Part shown: positions 9,560 to 20,431 of the stretch, piece after piece
Layout: the number at the start of each line of letters is the position of its first letter
Position numbering within the stretch: position 1 is the first letter of the stretch
From: Haliclona indistincta
Taxonomy: Eukaryota; Porifera; Demospongiae; Haplosclerida; Chalinidae
Direction of reading: 5' to 3'
Length of the DNA: 64,000 nucleotides
Assembly (NCBI GenBank): GCA_964017065.1
Contig: OZ024785.1
Span: 1,259,142 to 1,323,141 of the forward strand
Notes under the pieces: model-generated
Databases searched by the model: none
Told to the model about the DNA's origin: nothing
The model's input: the letters and a program-made list of their open reading frames with translations, nothing else
Position numbers and translations under genes: made by a program

Positions 9560-12230
9560 TTGAACCTTGTTTATATTTCTATTTTATTTTCTGGCCTTTT
9601 TGTGTATCTTTTTGTTTTGTTGTTATATTTATTAGGCTGGCCTTTATAATAGCTTTTGCTACATGTAGTTGGTCTTTAGCCTGTATGCTCTTGTTCTAGC
9701 ATCAAACATTTAGAGAAAGAACATTACGTTTAGTAGCTCGTTCATGACATTTGCATGGTCAAAACAGGTGTACAGCGCGTCTACTGCAGCCAATACTACA
9801 GCTAGCCTCGTACCCAGGCCTGCTTTGGCGGACGGCCTGGTAGTCTGGTACACACTGTTCGCGCATGCGTTTAATTATCCAACATCCGGTTAAAACAAGA
9901 TACTTACTGTACATTTCTCCGTGTTACTTGGCTAGCCACGCGATGAACAGAGCGCATAGTTGGTGTATAGCGAACTTTCGCGCAGCTGACGCTTGCTTTT
10001 AAGGTAAGTTTAGCTGCGGATTTAAGTCTAGTATACGCGATGTTGTGAGCTAGAAATAGCAAGCATCGTGCTAAAGTCTGTGGCTTCAAATACAACGAGG
10101 TACGAGGCTACAAATACTGCGTGATTTCTAGGCGAACGTTCGTAGCTTATGAATATTCATAATTAATTGATTCTGCCGTACGTTTCTACAATCTGATTGG
10201 ATCGCAGAAATCCTTGCGACTGGTACAACTACCATTGACGCCAGACCCTTCCATTGTAATGCAAAGGGCTGTGGCTGCCAGACTAGACATGTGATCTACA
10301 ATATTCTATATCGTGGCAGCACTACTGTAAACAGATCATGCAAGTTACCTTTGTACCATCTATAGTTAATGTGTTGGAGGCACACATCATAGCTATCATA
10401 TGTGGTATGGACTAGGCAGTGTGAAGTTATTCAAACTTAAACCACGTCAACGCGTATCTGACAAATCATCATGCATGCTATAATAGTGTCCGGAATTAGG
10501 AACCGTCCGAAACTATATGTAGGCAGGGCCCCTCCCTTTTTATGTACTTACCAAACTTGGCTTTGCCTTGGTCGCCATCATAGTACTCGAACTACTCACC
10601 TTTCTTTCAGCCCCCTGCCACAGTGACACTGTAGCGTAGCAGGGGGCACTGCGCAAGCGGCAGTGCAACTAAGTGCGGGAGTTTGGGGGTGTATATTAGT
10701 CGAATCACGCACGTCCAGCGCGGCAACAGATCTCAGTCAACCCGCAGTAAGCTTACTTTAATTACCCTGGGCGCGTAGGCGCCGGAGGGTTAAGCGTTTT
10801 GTTTCGTCTATACAGTGCTTCCAGTCTAAACATTCAAATTTACCACATTTCACCTACATGTAATGTTTTTGCTCATAAAAACTAAACTATAGATGTCACG
10901 GTTATATGATTTGGTGAGAGAGTTGATACATCCATCTAGAGTATGTATGTATAGTTAGGAAGACATGGGTTATTTCATCTCGAAGATATCAGCAGTTCAG
11001 TGGCTGTTGTTGGAAACACCAATTATCATTTATTTTTAGGCCATAAAAACTGCTATATTGTTAGTTAAGAAAAAAGACTTGGCAAACAGTTGAGTAACTA
11101 GTTCATCTATCATATAATGTAAAATGGGCGCTTGATGCTCATGGAAACTACAGTACAGTCCTAAACAAGGCCAAAATTACTCAAATTCTACAGGTGAGAA
11201 AGTTTTTAGACTCAAAAACGCGCAACTTCGGGAGTTAAGAAAAGATCGCTTGCAAGCAGGTAGCCACATGCCTTTACTATCCTCAGCGTTTCATTCGTGA
11301 CAGTAGCTTACACTGTACTCGAATACGGTGACCTGATAGCGGCAGCACTCGCCGCTTCTGGTCGTCTTTGCTATATCTTATGACGTAGACAATGACGTTC
11401 GTCATATCATAGAGTAGCCTCGCGGAGGCGAGGCTAATCATAGAGACAATGTACGGATATATACGGGTATCGATAAACGAGCGGAAACGGGTCATCGATA
11501 AACTACTTTCTCTAGATGAATCTCATTAACGCGACGAAGAACTGCAGAACAGCACTTTCTCGACGATCGCGTGCGCGCATGGTTTACTGAAGCTAAACTT
11601 ATAATTCCAACGCAAGTAAAAAGTTCAGGTATCTGGCTATCCATTGCACAAATCTGTGTTCTTAACTCACAAAAATGCGCAAATGCAAGCCTAAAAACTT
11701 CGGTGACTCCCAAAACACACGTTTTTGGTGCATTTCTGCACCGTACAACGTTATGCAAGGAATTTGAGCTTGAAAACTTGCTGTAGTGAAAGATGAGCCA
11801 TTCTGTGAGGTGTTTGTAAAGTGAATTTTCTTAACTCAGCCAAATGATCATTTCCAAGTCTAAAAACTTCAGCTACTGAGCTTAACCAGTGACTTATAAT
11901 TAATAGTTTATAACTTTTGCAATAGTTGGTTGTGAGCTGTCATATTTGATGCACATAATCTACAGTGTTATGCAATACTTCAGACCAGATTTGAGGATTG
12001 TATTAGCTTTGATATATTTTTTACAGCATAATATGTAAAAATATCAAAAGTGGACTCTCTAAGCGGGAAGCACTGTATCTTGCATGTGCATGGTCTTTAT
12101 AACAATGAGTTTTTGTACTTTTTCACGCAGTTGTCAAGCAAGTGAGTGCGGAATTTTTAAGTGATGAGTTCAAGCTAAAAGTTCTCAAAGACTCTTGCAG
12201 TACATTTAAATAGCTAGAATGTTTTCAGAA
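9560..12230. other. Non-coding interval with small inverted repeats
   Basis: No gene was recognised. Visible structure: an inverted-repeat element at about 9803-10111 (GCTAGCCTCGTACC ... GGTACGAGGCTAC); a GCCCCCTGCCACAGTG / GCAGGGGGC hairpin at about 10611-10647; a short perfect palindrome TAGCCTCGC/GCGAGGCTA at about 11414-11433; and GC-richer stretches near 10680-10800. The open frames at 11283-11786 are on both strands and show no family motif. Confidence 0.5.
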
Positions 12231-12254
12231 CTGTTTTGTTTTCCCACTATACAG

Positions 12255-12574
12255 TTACAGTTGGTGTTGTTATTAGTGTCTTGATAGTATCAGTGATCAG
12301 TACAGCTATTATCACTAGTATCATTGTGTGGTGTGTTATGAGGAGAAGGAGACCATCATCACATGCTACAGCAACTACTGACCATGATAAAGAACAAGTC
12401 ACTGAGCTAGCTACAGTGATCTATGACACACCTAATGTCATCAAGGAACACACCATCACTACTCAAGATAATGTAGCTTATGGAGGGACAATACCACTCA
12501 AAGAGAATGTAGCTTATGGAGGGACAATACCACTCCAACACAATGAGGCTTATCAACAAGTGTATATCAACTGA
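12255..12574 (+). pseudogene. Orphan transmembrane/tail exon of the receptor family
   Basis: An acceptor (CCCACTATACAG) opens an exon with a membrane segment (VISVLIVSVISTAIITSIIVW), then CVMRRRRPSSHATATTDHDK, VIYDTPN, two NVAYGGTIPL repeats and NEAYQQVYIN, then TGA. This is the complete last exon of the family, and the 3' flank also matches other copies. No signal, Ig or FN3 exons precede it within the roughly 3 kb upstream. It is probably the surviving end of a deleted copy, although a distant 5' exon cannot be excluded. Confidence 0.75.
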
Positions 12575-13082
12575 TGTATGGACGTACTGAGTGCTTGACT
12601 TGACTACATGTATAAAATAGTATTGTACTTGTTACTGTAGTGTCATACTGTTTTATTCATGCCTTGTATTATTATTTTCACTATTAAAAATTTGTTTAGC
12701 AAGCAAAAAATTCTACAAACTAGTAGATAGTGAGGTTTCTTTCAATGGACTATTAAACATGTGTAAAACTTTACTATCAAATACTAGTGATCACTGTGTA
12801 GATATAAAGTTAATCACTACATGCCCTCTCATTGTAGTGATGTATCCATGATGGAGAAATTAGCAAAATTAACACTACTGTACAAACGCGATTTTATAGT
12901 TTCGCGCCAAATTCTTATTAGAGCTCACTCACAGCCTCACTTGAAGATCGGGCCTCGTGTACAATGCCGCTAGGCAACTTGACATGCTTTGTGACGATTC
13001 ATGAATCCGCTGTCGAGAATCAGATAATGTATGAAGGTGAACGACAAAGAGAAGACATGTCAAAGTACATGTAAGGCACAGT

Positions 13083-13614
13083 ATTAATGTCCTACTCAGC
13101 TGGTGTGTAGGTGGGTGTGTCCTACTCAGCTGGTGTGTAGGTGGGTGTGTCCTACTCAGCTGGTGTGTAGGTGGGTGTGTCCTACTCAGCTGGTGTGTAG
13201 GTGTAGGTGGGTGTGTCCTACTCAGCTGGTGTGTAGGTGGGTGTGTCCTACTCAGCTGGTGTGTAGGTGGGTTTGTCCTACTCAGCTGGTGTGTAGGTGT
13301 AGGTGGGTGTGTCCTACTCAGCTGGTGTGTAGGTGGGTGTGTCCTACTCAGCTGGTGTGTAGGTGGGTGTGTCCTACTCAGCTGGTGTGTAGGTGGGTTT
13401 GTCCTACTCAGCTGGTGTGTAGGTGGGTGTGTCCTACTCAGCTGGTGTGTAGGTGTAGGTGGGTGTGTCCTACTCAGCTGGTGTGTAGGTGTAGGTGGGT
13501 TTGTCCTACTCAGCTGGTGTGTAGGTGGGTGTGTCCTACTCAGCTGGTGTGTAGGTGGGTGTGTCCTACTCACCTGGTGTGTAGGTGGGTGTGTCCTACT
13601 CACCTGGTGTTTCT
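13083..13614. repeat. 30-bp minisatellite (36-bp variants)
   Basis: There are about 17 copies of a unit GTGTGTAGGTGGGTGTGTCC + TACTCAGCTG, some with an extra GTGTAG. Because the unit is a multiple of three, both strands stay open and give spurious Cys/Trp-rich or His/Pro-rich proteins. Related arrays lie at 36.6 and 52.6 kb, each followed by TTTCTCCTCTT(C/G)AG-TGACTAGT. Confidence 0.95.
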
Positions 13615-13618
13615 CCTC

Positions 13619-14620
13619 TTCAGTGACTAGTCCAAGTGATGTATCATACTCATCAATGCTTCATATTACACACAGTAAGTTATATCTTGGGTTTATAAAC
13701 TATTTTCCTTTACTCTACTGTAGCTGTTCTTGTCTGAGTGATGTCCGTCCATCCTCTATTCCAATGACTAATACACTCAAAGTGACTTGCACATGTTGCT
13801 GTCAATATCATCCTGTGAGCCGTGTCGTAGACATTGATGCTTTCATTCATTGTCTTTATAACAAGCCCAGATTATTACTAGGATGTTCATCAGAGATACT
13901 TCATGGAGACCATCACATGGTTACTATGGTTACTATGGTTATCTGACTGATAAGATATTTAACTTCAGGTCTGTCCTCTCTACCTATCACTGTATTTAGT
14001 CTGCTCTTCTCAAGACAAGCTGTCAGTAGACACCAGCTGCAGGTCAGATACTATAGAGTGATTTGAACACTTTCCTCTTGTTCAGACAAATTGACTGATA
14101 GAACCAAAACACAAACAGTCATTTGTCATAGTGTCAATACACTTATAATAAATATCATTAACATCTACTTACGTGGTTTGGCTGATAATGTAAGCACCAT
14201 AATGATAAAATCATTTTTATTTCATCCTCCTTGAGGCTGCTTCTCATTGCTGCTCTTTACTTTAGGTGACAGAGCTGGTACATACAGCCAACATGTCACT
14301 AATACAGCTACTAATGTCATCACATGGAATCTCTGACTATAAACAGGTGATATTGTACATCTATCACACAACTATACTCTAATAGTGTTACTGTAGGTAA
14401 TGAAGAAGCGTATGGGACATCAATACAGAATATGATAGAGTGCTTCTCTTGCTCTGTTCAGGTCACATCTTTCTTGACTTCTCGATCGATTTCAAGTCAT
14501 CTTTAACCTGTCGATGTGCCTGTTCTGCTGTTCACAAACCCTTCATGTTATGAGTCATGGAACTGTGTGTAATGATGCTAACTCATACTAGCAAGTGAGT
14601 TCATTCTCTTGATTATGTTA
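13619..14620 (+). pseudogene. Degenerate exons of a duplicated, unidentified gene (copy A)
   Basis: Immediately after the minisatellite come exon-like blocks with splice sites. One follows CTCCTCTTCAG (VTSPSDVSYSSML..). One follows CTACTGTAG. A later one follows TTTACTTTAG (VTELVHTANMSLIQLL..SDYKQ). The same blocks recur at about 36.93-38.28 kb, and the first and second also at 52.74 kb, where RhoGEF-like exons follow. They may be 5' parts of that RhoGEF. Frames are broken in each copy. Confidence 0.35.
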
Positions 14621-14778
14621 GTATAGTCTACATTATTACTACCACAGTGAAGACACTAAAAGGAGAAATTCATAGATAAAATGACTTGAACTTGCAATTG
14701 GTCTTGGCTTCTTTATTGAGATAATGACATTACTCGGTTAGTAGATGAATTATTAATGTTTAGAATATATTCATGTGT

Positions 14779-14780
<2 letters not shown>

Positions 14781-14857
<77 letters not shown>
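14781..14857. repeat. (CT)n microsatellite
   Basis: An uninterrupted CT run of about 75 bp. The homologous position in the duplicate block (38448-38485) carries about half as many repeats, so it is length-variable. The reverse frame gives a spurious Arg-Glu run. Confidence 0.97.
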
Positions 14858-14860
<3 letters not shown>

Positions 14861-15174
14861 TAGTATCATCACTTGGTGTCTCCTCAGTTTAAAATCAAAT
14901 GTATGAAGTACAGATGTATGTGTGTTAATAGCTAGCAAGTAAGTTATTTCTCTTTGCGGCTTGATTATGTAATTATTATTTGTAGTATGGAGTAGGATAA
15001 CCATTTGAAGTTTGAACAATGAAGTAAATAAGTTCAGCTTCCATCCTACATCTCTCCTGCCCTTCCAAGAACAGATGTGAAGATGCTGTGACACACACAT
15101 GTCTCTCCTGAGGTCAGGTAAGATAGTGTACAGTAATCAGTTTGTATTGTCTGTCATGTGAACCCCACAGACGT

Positions 15175-15900
15175 TTAAGGTGGCGGTATACCCGTTTTTA
15201 TGAATATTAATGAGCGACTTTCTTTTATCTGCAGCTCGTGGCAGAGCAACGCTAGCAGCGTGAAACTCGCTCTGATGCATCAATGAGTGTGTCTCAATGT
15301 ATAATGCAGCTTGAAACGTTGCACAATATTCTACACCAAGGAATAATGTAGGAACAATCGACATCGTACGGCTACGCATTTTTCTAGCCAAAAATCTCTC
15401 CTGACTAACCGTGCAGCAAAGGTTACCAGCTGAAATTCGACTCTTGTAAACCATTTCTAGGTGCTGACGAAGAGTTTCCTGCATTTACTTTTTCTGATTT
15501 TAAGAAAAATACTTTTACATTCTAAATCATGGCTGATTTTGCAGTGACGTCCATGTTTGTCGATGCATAGAACAGCTACGTTCAGCGTGGGTCAACAAAA
15601 CTCTTCGTCAGCACCTAGAAATGGTTTATAAGAGTCGAATTTCAGCTGGTAACCTTTGCTGCACGGTTAGTCAGGAGAGATTTTTGGCTAGAAAAATGCG
15701 TATCCGTACGATGTCGATTGTTCCTACATTATTCCTTGGTGTAGAATATTGTGCAACGTTTCAAGCTGCATTATACATTGAGACACACTCATTGATGCAT
15801 CAGAGCGAGTTTCACGCTGCTAGCGTTGCTCTGTCACGAGCTGCAGATAAAAGAAAGTCGCTCATTAATATTCATAAAAACGGGTATACCGCCACCTTAA
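15175..15900. mobile_element. Inverted-repeat element with TTAAGGTGGCGG ends
   Basis: The arms 15175-15484 and about 15600-15900 are near-perfect reverse complements, with a spacer of about 115 bp. Ends are TTAAGGTGGCGGTATACCCG and its complement. The paralogous block at 39360 lacks it: there CTCACAGATGTTGG is uninterrupted. Here AGACGT and AGATGT flank the element, a probable imperfect short duplication. The 101-115 aa frames in the arms are mirror copies of each other, show no known domain, and are most likely incidental. Confidence 0.88.
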
Positions 15901-16520
15901 AGATGTTGTGTTGCTGGTCACATTAACAGAGCAGTCTCTAGTGCTTCATATAGTAAGAGTATGTAACCAAGTGCTTTGTTCAGTAGTGTGCTTTTTAAAC
16001 ACAATCTCCTTCCCGCCCATCCCCTCCAGTGAATAGAGTACATATGCATTAATTTTGTGCATTCAGTGATTATTTTTTAACAGACACTAGCTAAACGTGG
16101 TGAACTCATTATTCAGATCTTGGAATAGTACCATTACACAACAAACCAACAATACCTCCTCCTCCTATGGACAAGGTCATCTACTCTGATGCACGAGAGT
16201 ATAAACTAATGGTTAATTATTTGACCAGTACTGACTGCTTACGTAGTTACATCAAATGCCACAGAAAAACACATCAGTTAAATATTTTAGAGAATCCACT
16301 GATTTATGCAGATCTTAGAAATGCTCCTGGGAAACGACCAATGGCTGTACCATTGTCAACATATGAGTATATACTCAACTTTAGTTACTCTGGTTACATG
16401 TAACAGCTATTGAAGTGTATTGTTGTGGTGATTCAATATAACTATATTCATGAGTTGATATTATATGGGTGTGGTTTGGCATTGTACGACACACGGGCAC
16501 AGCATATATGTAGCTTGCAG

Positions 16521-18375
16521 ATGGAACACTTCATTGTACTACTGATCTGTCTACTGGTTATAGGTAACTTGTCATTATAATGCTAACTCGATGCTAAAAT
16601 AATATTCAAAAAGATACAGCTACTACTGCTGAGCCTCAGTTCAGTGATACTGTCACAATCCAGCCTATACAGCCAGCTAATGGATCAGCCTGTCCTGGAC
16701 AAGATGTCACTCTAAACTGTACTATTATAGAACACTACTCACAATGATGGCAATGGTTGATCTACCATCAATGACTTGGGCCTACCAGGGTACATATGCC
16801 ATCCGCAGTGATGGATCTACCTCAAGCAACTCACCCAATGACATCTTTGCTGCTACATTTATAAATAATGGAGATTATACAATTTTGTCAATCGCCACAA
16901 TATTCAATGTTACACTTGCTTATCATAACGATGTGATGCGATGCGAGTCACCACCAAATGATTTCAAAGCTGTCAGCATTTCAATAGCAGGTACATAATA
17001 ATTATAGCTAAGATACAGGGTAATAATAATAATTATTATTCAAAGGTGCAGCAATGTCTCCTTCAAATCTGAGTATCACTGCCAGCAAGCCACCAGTATC
17101 ACTAACATGGCTAGCTCCTCCTAATGGACCCACAGACTGTGTCTTCAACTACACTATCAATATCACTAACTACAGTAGCTCTAGCTCGTACTACAGTACT
17201 AGCAACACTGAGTCACTGATACTGACTGATGACCTGATCACTCGTGGACACAACTACTCATTTGCTGTGGCTGTTACTGACAGTACAGGACAACATGGAC
17301 CATGGAGGGATCAACTCACAGTCACATATGATGGTATGAGCATATTGTATCACCTAATGCATTATAACACTCATGATGTGGTCTGTCGCTGTAGTTCCTG
17401 ATAGAGTGAGCTTCGTAGTACTGTCACTACATCAATCAAACTTTTTGGTGACATGGCAGGTACAATTAACTACACAAGTAGTTAACATCACATTTTTCTT
17501 ATTCCAGCCTCCTCCACTGATAGCTGGTTTCCCAGTCCTTCACTATGTAGTGTCTTATAATACCAGTGATAACAGCACACTGATACACACACAAGTGAAC
17601 TCTTCTATGACTAGCTACACAGTGTCTGGTGTACCAGGAGTAACCTACTATATTACAGTGATTGCTGTCAATGCTGTGGGACCAGGACCTATCAGTGATT
17701 ACTCTATAGTGAATGGTGAAATGAACAAGTATCATAAATCACTCGTATTATCATAGGCTTGTTGTTATAGTGCCACTAACAACTGCAACACAAGTCTCAA
17801 CTAGTACTCAGCTAGTTCAAGCATACTACACTTCTAGTGAGTTTATTTTATCCATGTTTTCATAAGACTGCATAGCTTTAGACCAAGTACACATAACATC
17901 ATCTGAGACACAAGCAAGCTGTTTACAATCATCAATTCCTATGGACAGAAGCAGCTCTACAGTTATAGGTAAACAACAATATTGATGACACAACAATAAT
18001 GATTATACTTGGTGTGTCATCATGAGTTGTGTTTCTCCTTTCAATACAGTAACCACAGTATCCACTGTTCTTGTTAGTGTATTGATAATATCAGTCATCA
18101 GTACAGCTATTATCACTAGTATCATTGTGTGGTGTGTTATGAGGAGAAGGAGACCATCATCACATGCTACAGCAACTACTGACCATGATAAAGAACAAGT
18201 CACTGAGCTAGCTCCAGTGATCTATGACACACCTAATGTCATCAAGGAACACACCATCACTACTCAAGAGAATGTAGCTTATGGAGGGACAATACCACTC
18301 AAAGAGAATGTAGCTTACGGAGGGACAATACCACTCCAACACAATGAGGCTTATCAACAAGTGTATATCAATTGA
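16521..18375 (+). pseudogene. Ig-FN3-FN3 receptor, frameshifted in the Ig exon
   Basis: Exons: signal peptide 16521-16563 (MEHFIVLLICLLVI), Ig 16620-16990, FN3 17046-17333, second FN3 17395-17459 plus 17508-17715, Thr/Ser-rich stalk 17771-17836 and 17876-17968, membrane/tail 18050-18375. All junctions are phase-compatible except that the Ig exon has lost one base near 16729 (ATTATAGAAC, where the 40-kb paralogue has ATTATAAGAAC). TGA then follows at 16745-16747. Apart from this lesion every splice site looks usable and the tail (two NVAYGG repeats, NEAYQQVYIN) is intact. It could be a recent pseudogene, a sequencing error, or a gene with a restored allele. Confidence 0.8.
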
Positions 18376-18764
18376 ATAATTAATGTGCATGTACTCAGAA
18401 TTATTGTGAATGGTCTCTACCAATGTGTTTTATTAATTTATTATTTGCACTTCTCGATTGGATTGTATAACAGAGTCTTTGAATCAGATACGTAGTCTCT
18501 TTGAAGTCTCCTGAGTGACGGACAAATCTCCTCCCTTGATCCTTGACATTGCCTTGGGACCAGAAACACAAGACAATTCTATGGCAAAAAGGGCAAAGAC
18601 TCTCTGTTGCAGCCCAATTGGGAAATGGTTTCTATTTCTATCATGGGGTCGTGGGCTTTTAAGCCTACTCTGTTCAACTTTTTGTATGAGAAAATGTAAA
18701 TTTTTGTTCTGCAAACTGTTTTGCATTGTGGTTCCACACACACACACGCACACACATAGTAAAA

Positions 18765-18850
18765 ATTGTCACGTATTTCGTGATCCCCGCCCACCGTACA
18801 ATATCAGCGTCATATTGAACGTGCTTTAATTCCCATATAGCACGCTGACG
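18765..18850. repeat. Dispersed repeat shared with 37 kb
   Basis: The sequence from CACGTATTTCGTGATCCCCG to CCCATATAGCACGCTGA also occurs at about 37019-37108. One copy has a small internal difference. It is non-coding and probably an element fragment. Confidence 0.7.
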
Positions 18851-18974
18851 TTCGTACAGCTTGATCTAGTCAGCCGCGGCATATACTTTAAATCACTTAA
18901 TATTCATCACATTCTCACTGTATAATAATAATCATTTCTCATTCTGCTCTGTTCCTGTGCCTGTGAGTGAGTTA

Positions 18975-20215
18975 TTATGCCACGCGATAGTCGTGGCATA
19001 TTTAGGGTTGGGCGGAAAATAAGATGGCGGCTACACTTAGGCTAAACGTAATAATTCACGTATATCTTGGTTGTTGACGACATCAGGGGTATTTTAACTA
19101 CCTAGGGGCTATCCTAAGAGGTAAGCGCTTACAATGAGTTTACTAATAAAGACTATAAGGCAAGTTGCTATGGGCATGAAAAGATGGCGACTCGCCCGGA
19201 GGCACTACTACGGCACTGCCATATCTTCGCCGTACGGGCGTTTCAAGCTAATCTAACGCTCTGAAGCTCTTTGCACGATTTGTGCGATTACAAAGAGACC
19301 TTCAGAAGCAAAAGAAACCAGGTCTAAGGTGGTAAACCAGAGTTCACGTGGTCACCCGTTTGTTCATCTTCTTCTTATTCTTCTTCTTCTTCAGAGAGCC
19401 TAGCGCCGTGGCTAGTGAGCTATTCAAGACAAAACCTACACAGAAACTACACTAGTCGTTGGGAGCAGTGCACCTGATATCTATTTAAGCCTAAAACACT
19501 AGAAGAAGCGAGTATTTCCAGGAAAACAGCGATTTTTGGTCCATAACAGACTCCATTCCATCATTCTTTTTTAACTCCGTTACTAGGTTACGCCTACTCG
19601 CGCACGCCCGTGTATGCAATTATTCTAATACAAGCGCACCTTAATACAAATTGCTTGGAACGCGAGTGCTACCGCTGCTGTCACTAGAAGTGTTCACAGC
19701 AGACAACGAGCAAAATTAATCATCACTGTTACACTGGATTTGTTTCTTCAGGCCGGCTTGTAAGAATACTAGCTTAAGTTTAGCTAATGTTGCATGGTTA
19801 TTGGTACGTGTTGCATGCATGCAGTGCAGAGTCCGGATCGCCATGATGCAGTCAGCTGAAATACTTGGCTCTTTACACTGTATTAGCATAAGTGCCAACT
19901 AAGCCATTAATAAAAAAAGAAAAGAAACAAGTAATAAAAACATTTTAACAAAATGCAAGAGATTTAGGGTTGGTATATTTATCGAAAAAGTATGGAAACA
20001 AGATTTTGAAATGAAAAGGATTGTAACAATAGCAGTATAATGCTACCTCCCTAAATTAACTGCTTTCGATAGTTGTGGTTAATTTAATAGGGAGGTAGCA
20101 TTATACTGCTATTGTTACAATCCTTTTCATTTCAAAATCTTGTTTCCATACTTTTTCGATAAATATACCAACCCTAAATCTCTTGCATTTTGGTTAAAAT
20201 GTTTTTATTACTTGT
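18975..20215. mobile_element. 1.25-kb element ending in a large hairpin (copy 1)
   Basis: From GCATATTTAGGGTTGGGCGG to the hairpin at 19920-20210, this stretch matches 31590-32825 in opposite orientation. The hairpin arms read AAGTAATAAAAACATTTTAAC through GGGAGGTAGCATTATACTGC and back, with a loop around TTAACTGCTTTCGATAG. It contains a (TTC)n tract at about 19370-19393. No transposase frame is visible. The two inverted copies bracket the divergent receptor pair. Confidence 0.85.
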
Positions 20216-20431
20216 CATATTATGTGTTTGACTATTACGAAATCTTCGCTTCATTATTAATGAATTTGAGTACAATATGAAAATTTTGCACCAATGTTTC
20301 ACAAACTACTTGCCATTATACATCCTGATAGCCACTGCTTACATAATGACAGCAAAAAGATTCTTTTATTTACAACTCAATCTACTATAGTGTACAACAT
20401 AATGTTTGTTTCTGTGAAGATACATTAGCTA

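Noticed and set aside
9904..10095. Minus-strand 63-aa ORF
   Set aside because: It lies within a short inverted-repeat element and has no family motif.
12929..13630. Long ORFs on both strands encoding His/Pro-rich and Cys/Trp-rich repeat proteins
   Set aside because: They are a by-product of a 30/36-bp minisatellite whose unit is a multiple of three. The array at 36.6 kb has out-of-frame variants, so no protein is conserved.
14771..15100. ORF with an Arg-Glu repeat
   Set aside because: It reads through the (CT)n microsatellite; the length differs in the paralogous block.
15137..15926. Two similar 101-115 aa proteins on opposite strands
   Set aside because: They are mirror images in the arms of one inverted-repeat element, with no known domain and no paralogue outside it.
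17499..17735. Minus-strand ORF repeated in every receptor copy (also 29666, 40738, 46857)
   Set aside because: It is the antisense of the conserved second FN3 exon. Its conservation is explained by the sense protein.
18208..18423. Minus-strand ORF with WYCPSISYIL repeats (also 51764)
   Set aside because: It is the antisense of the NVAYGGTIPL tail repeat.
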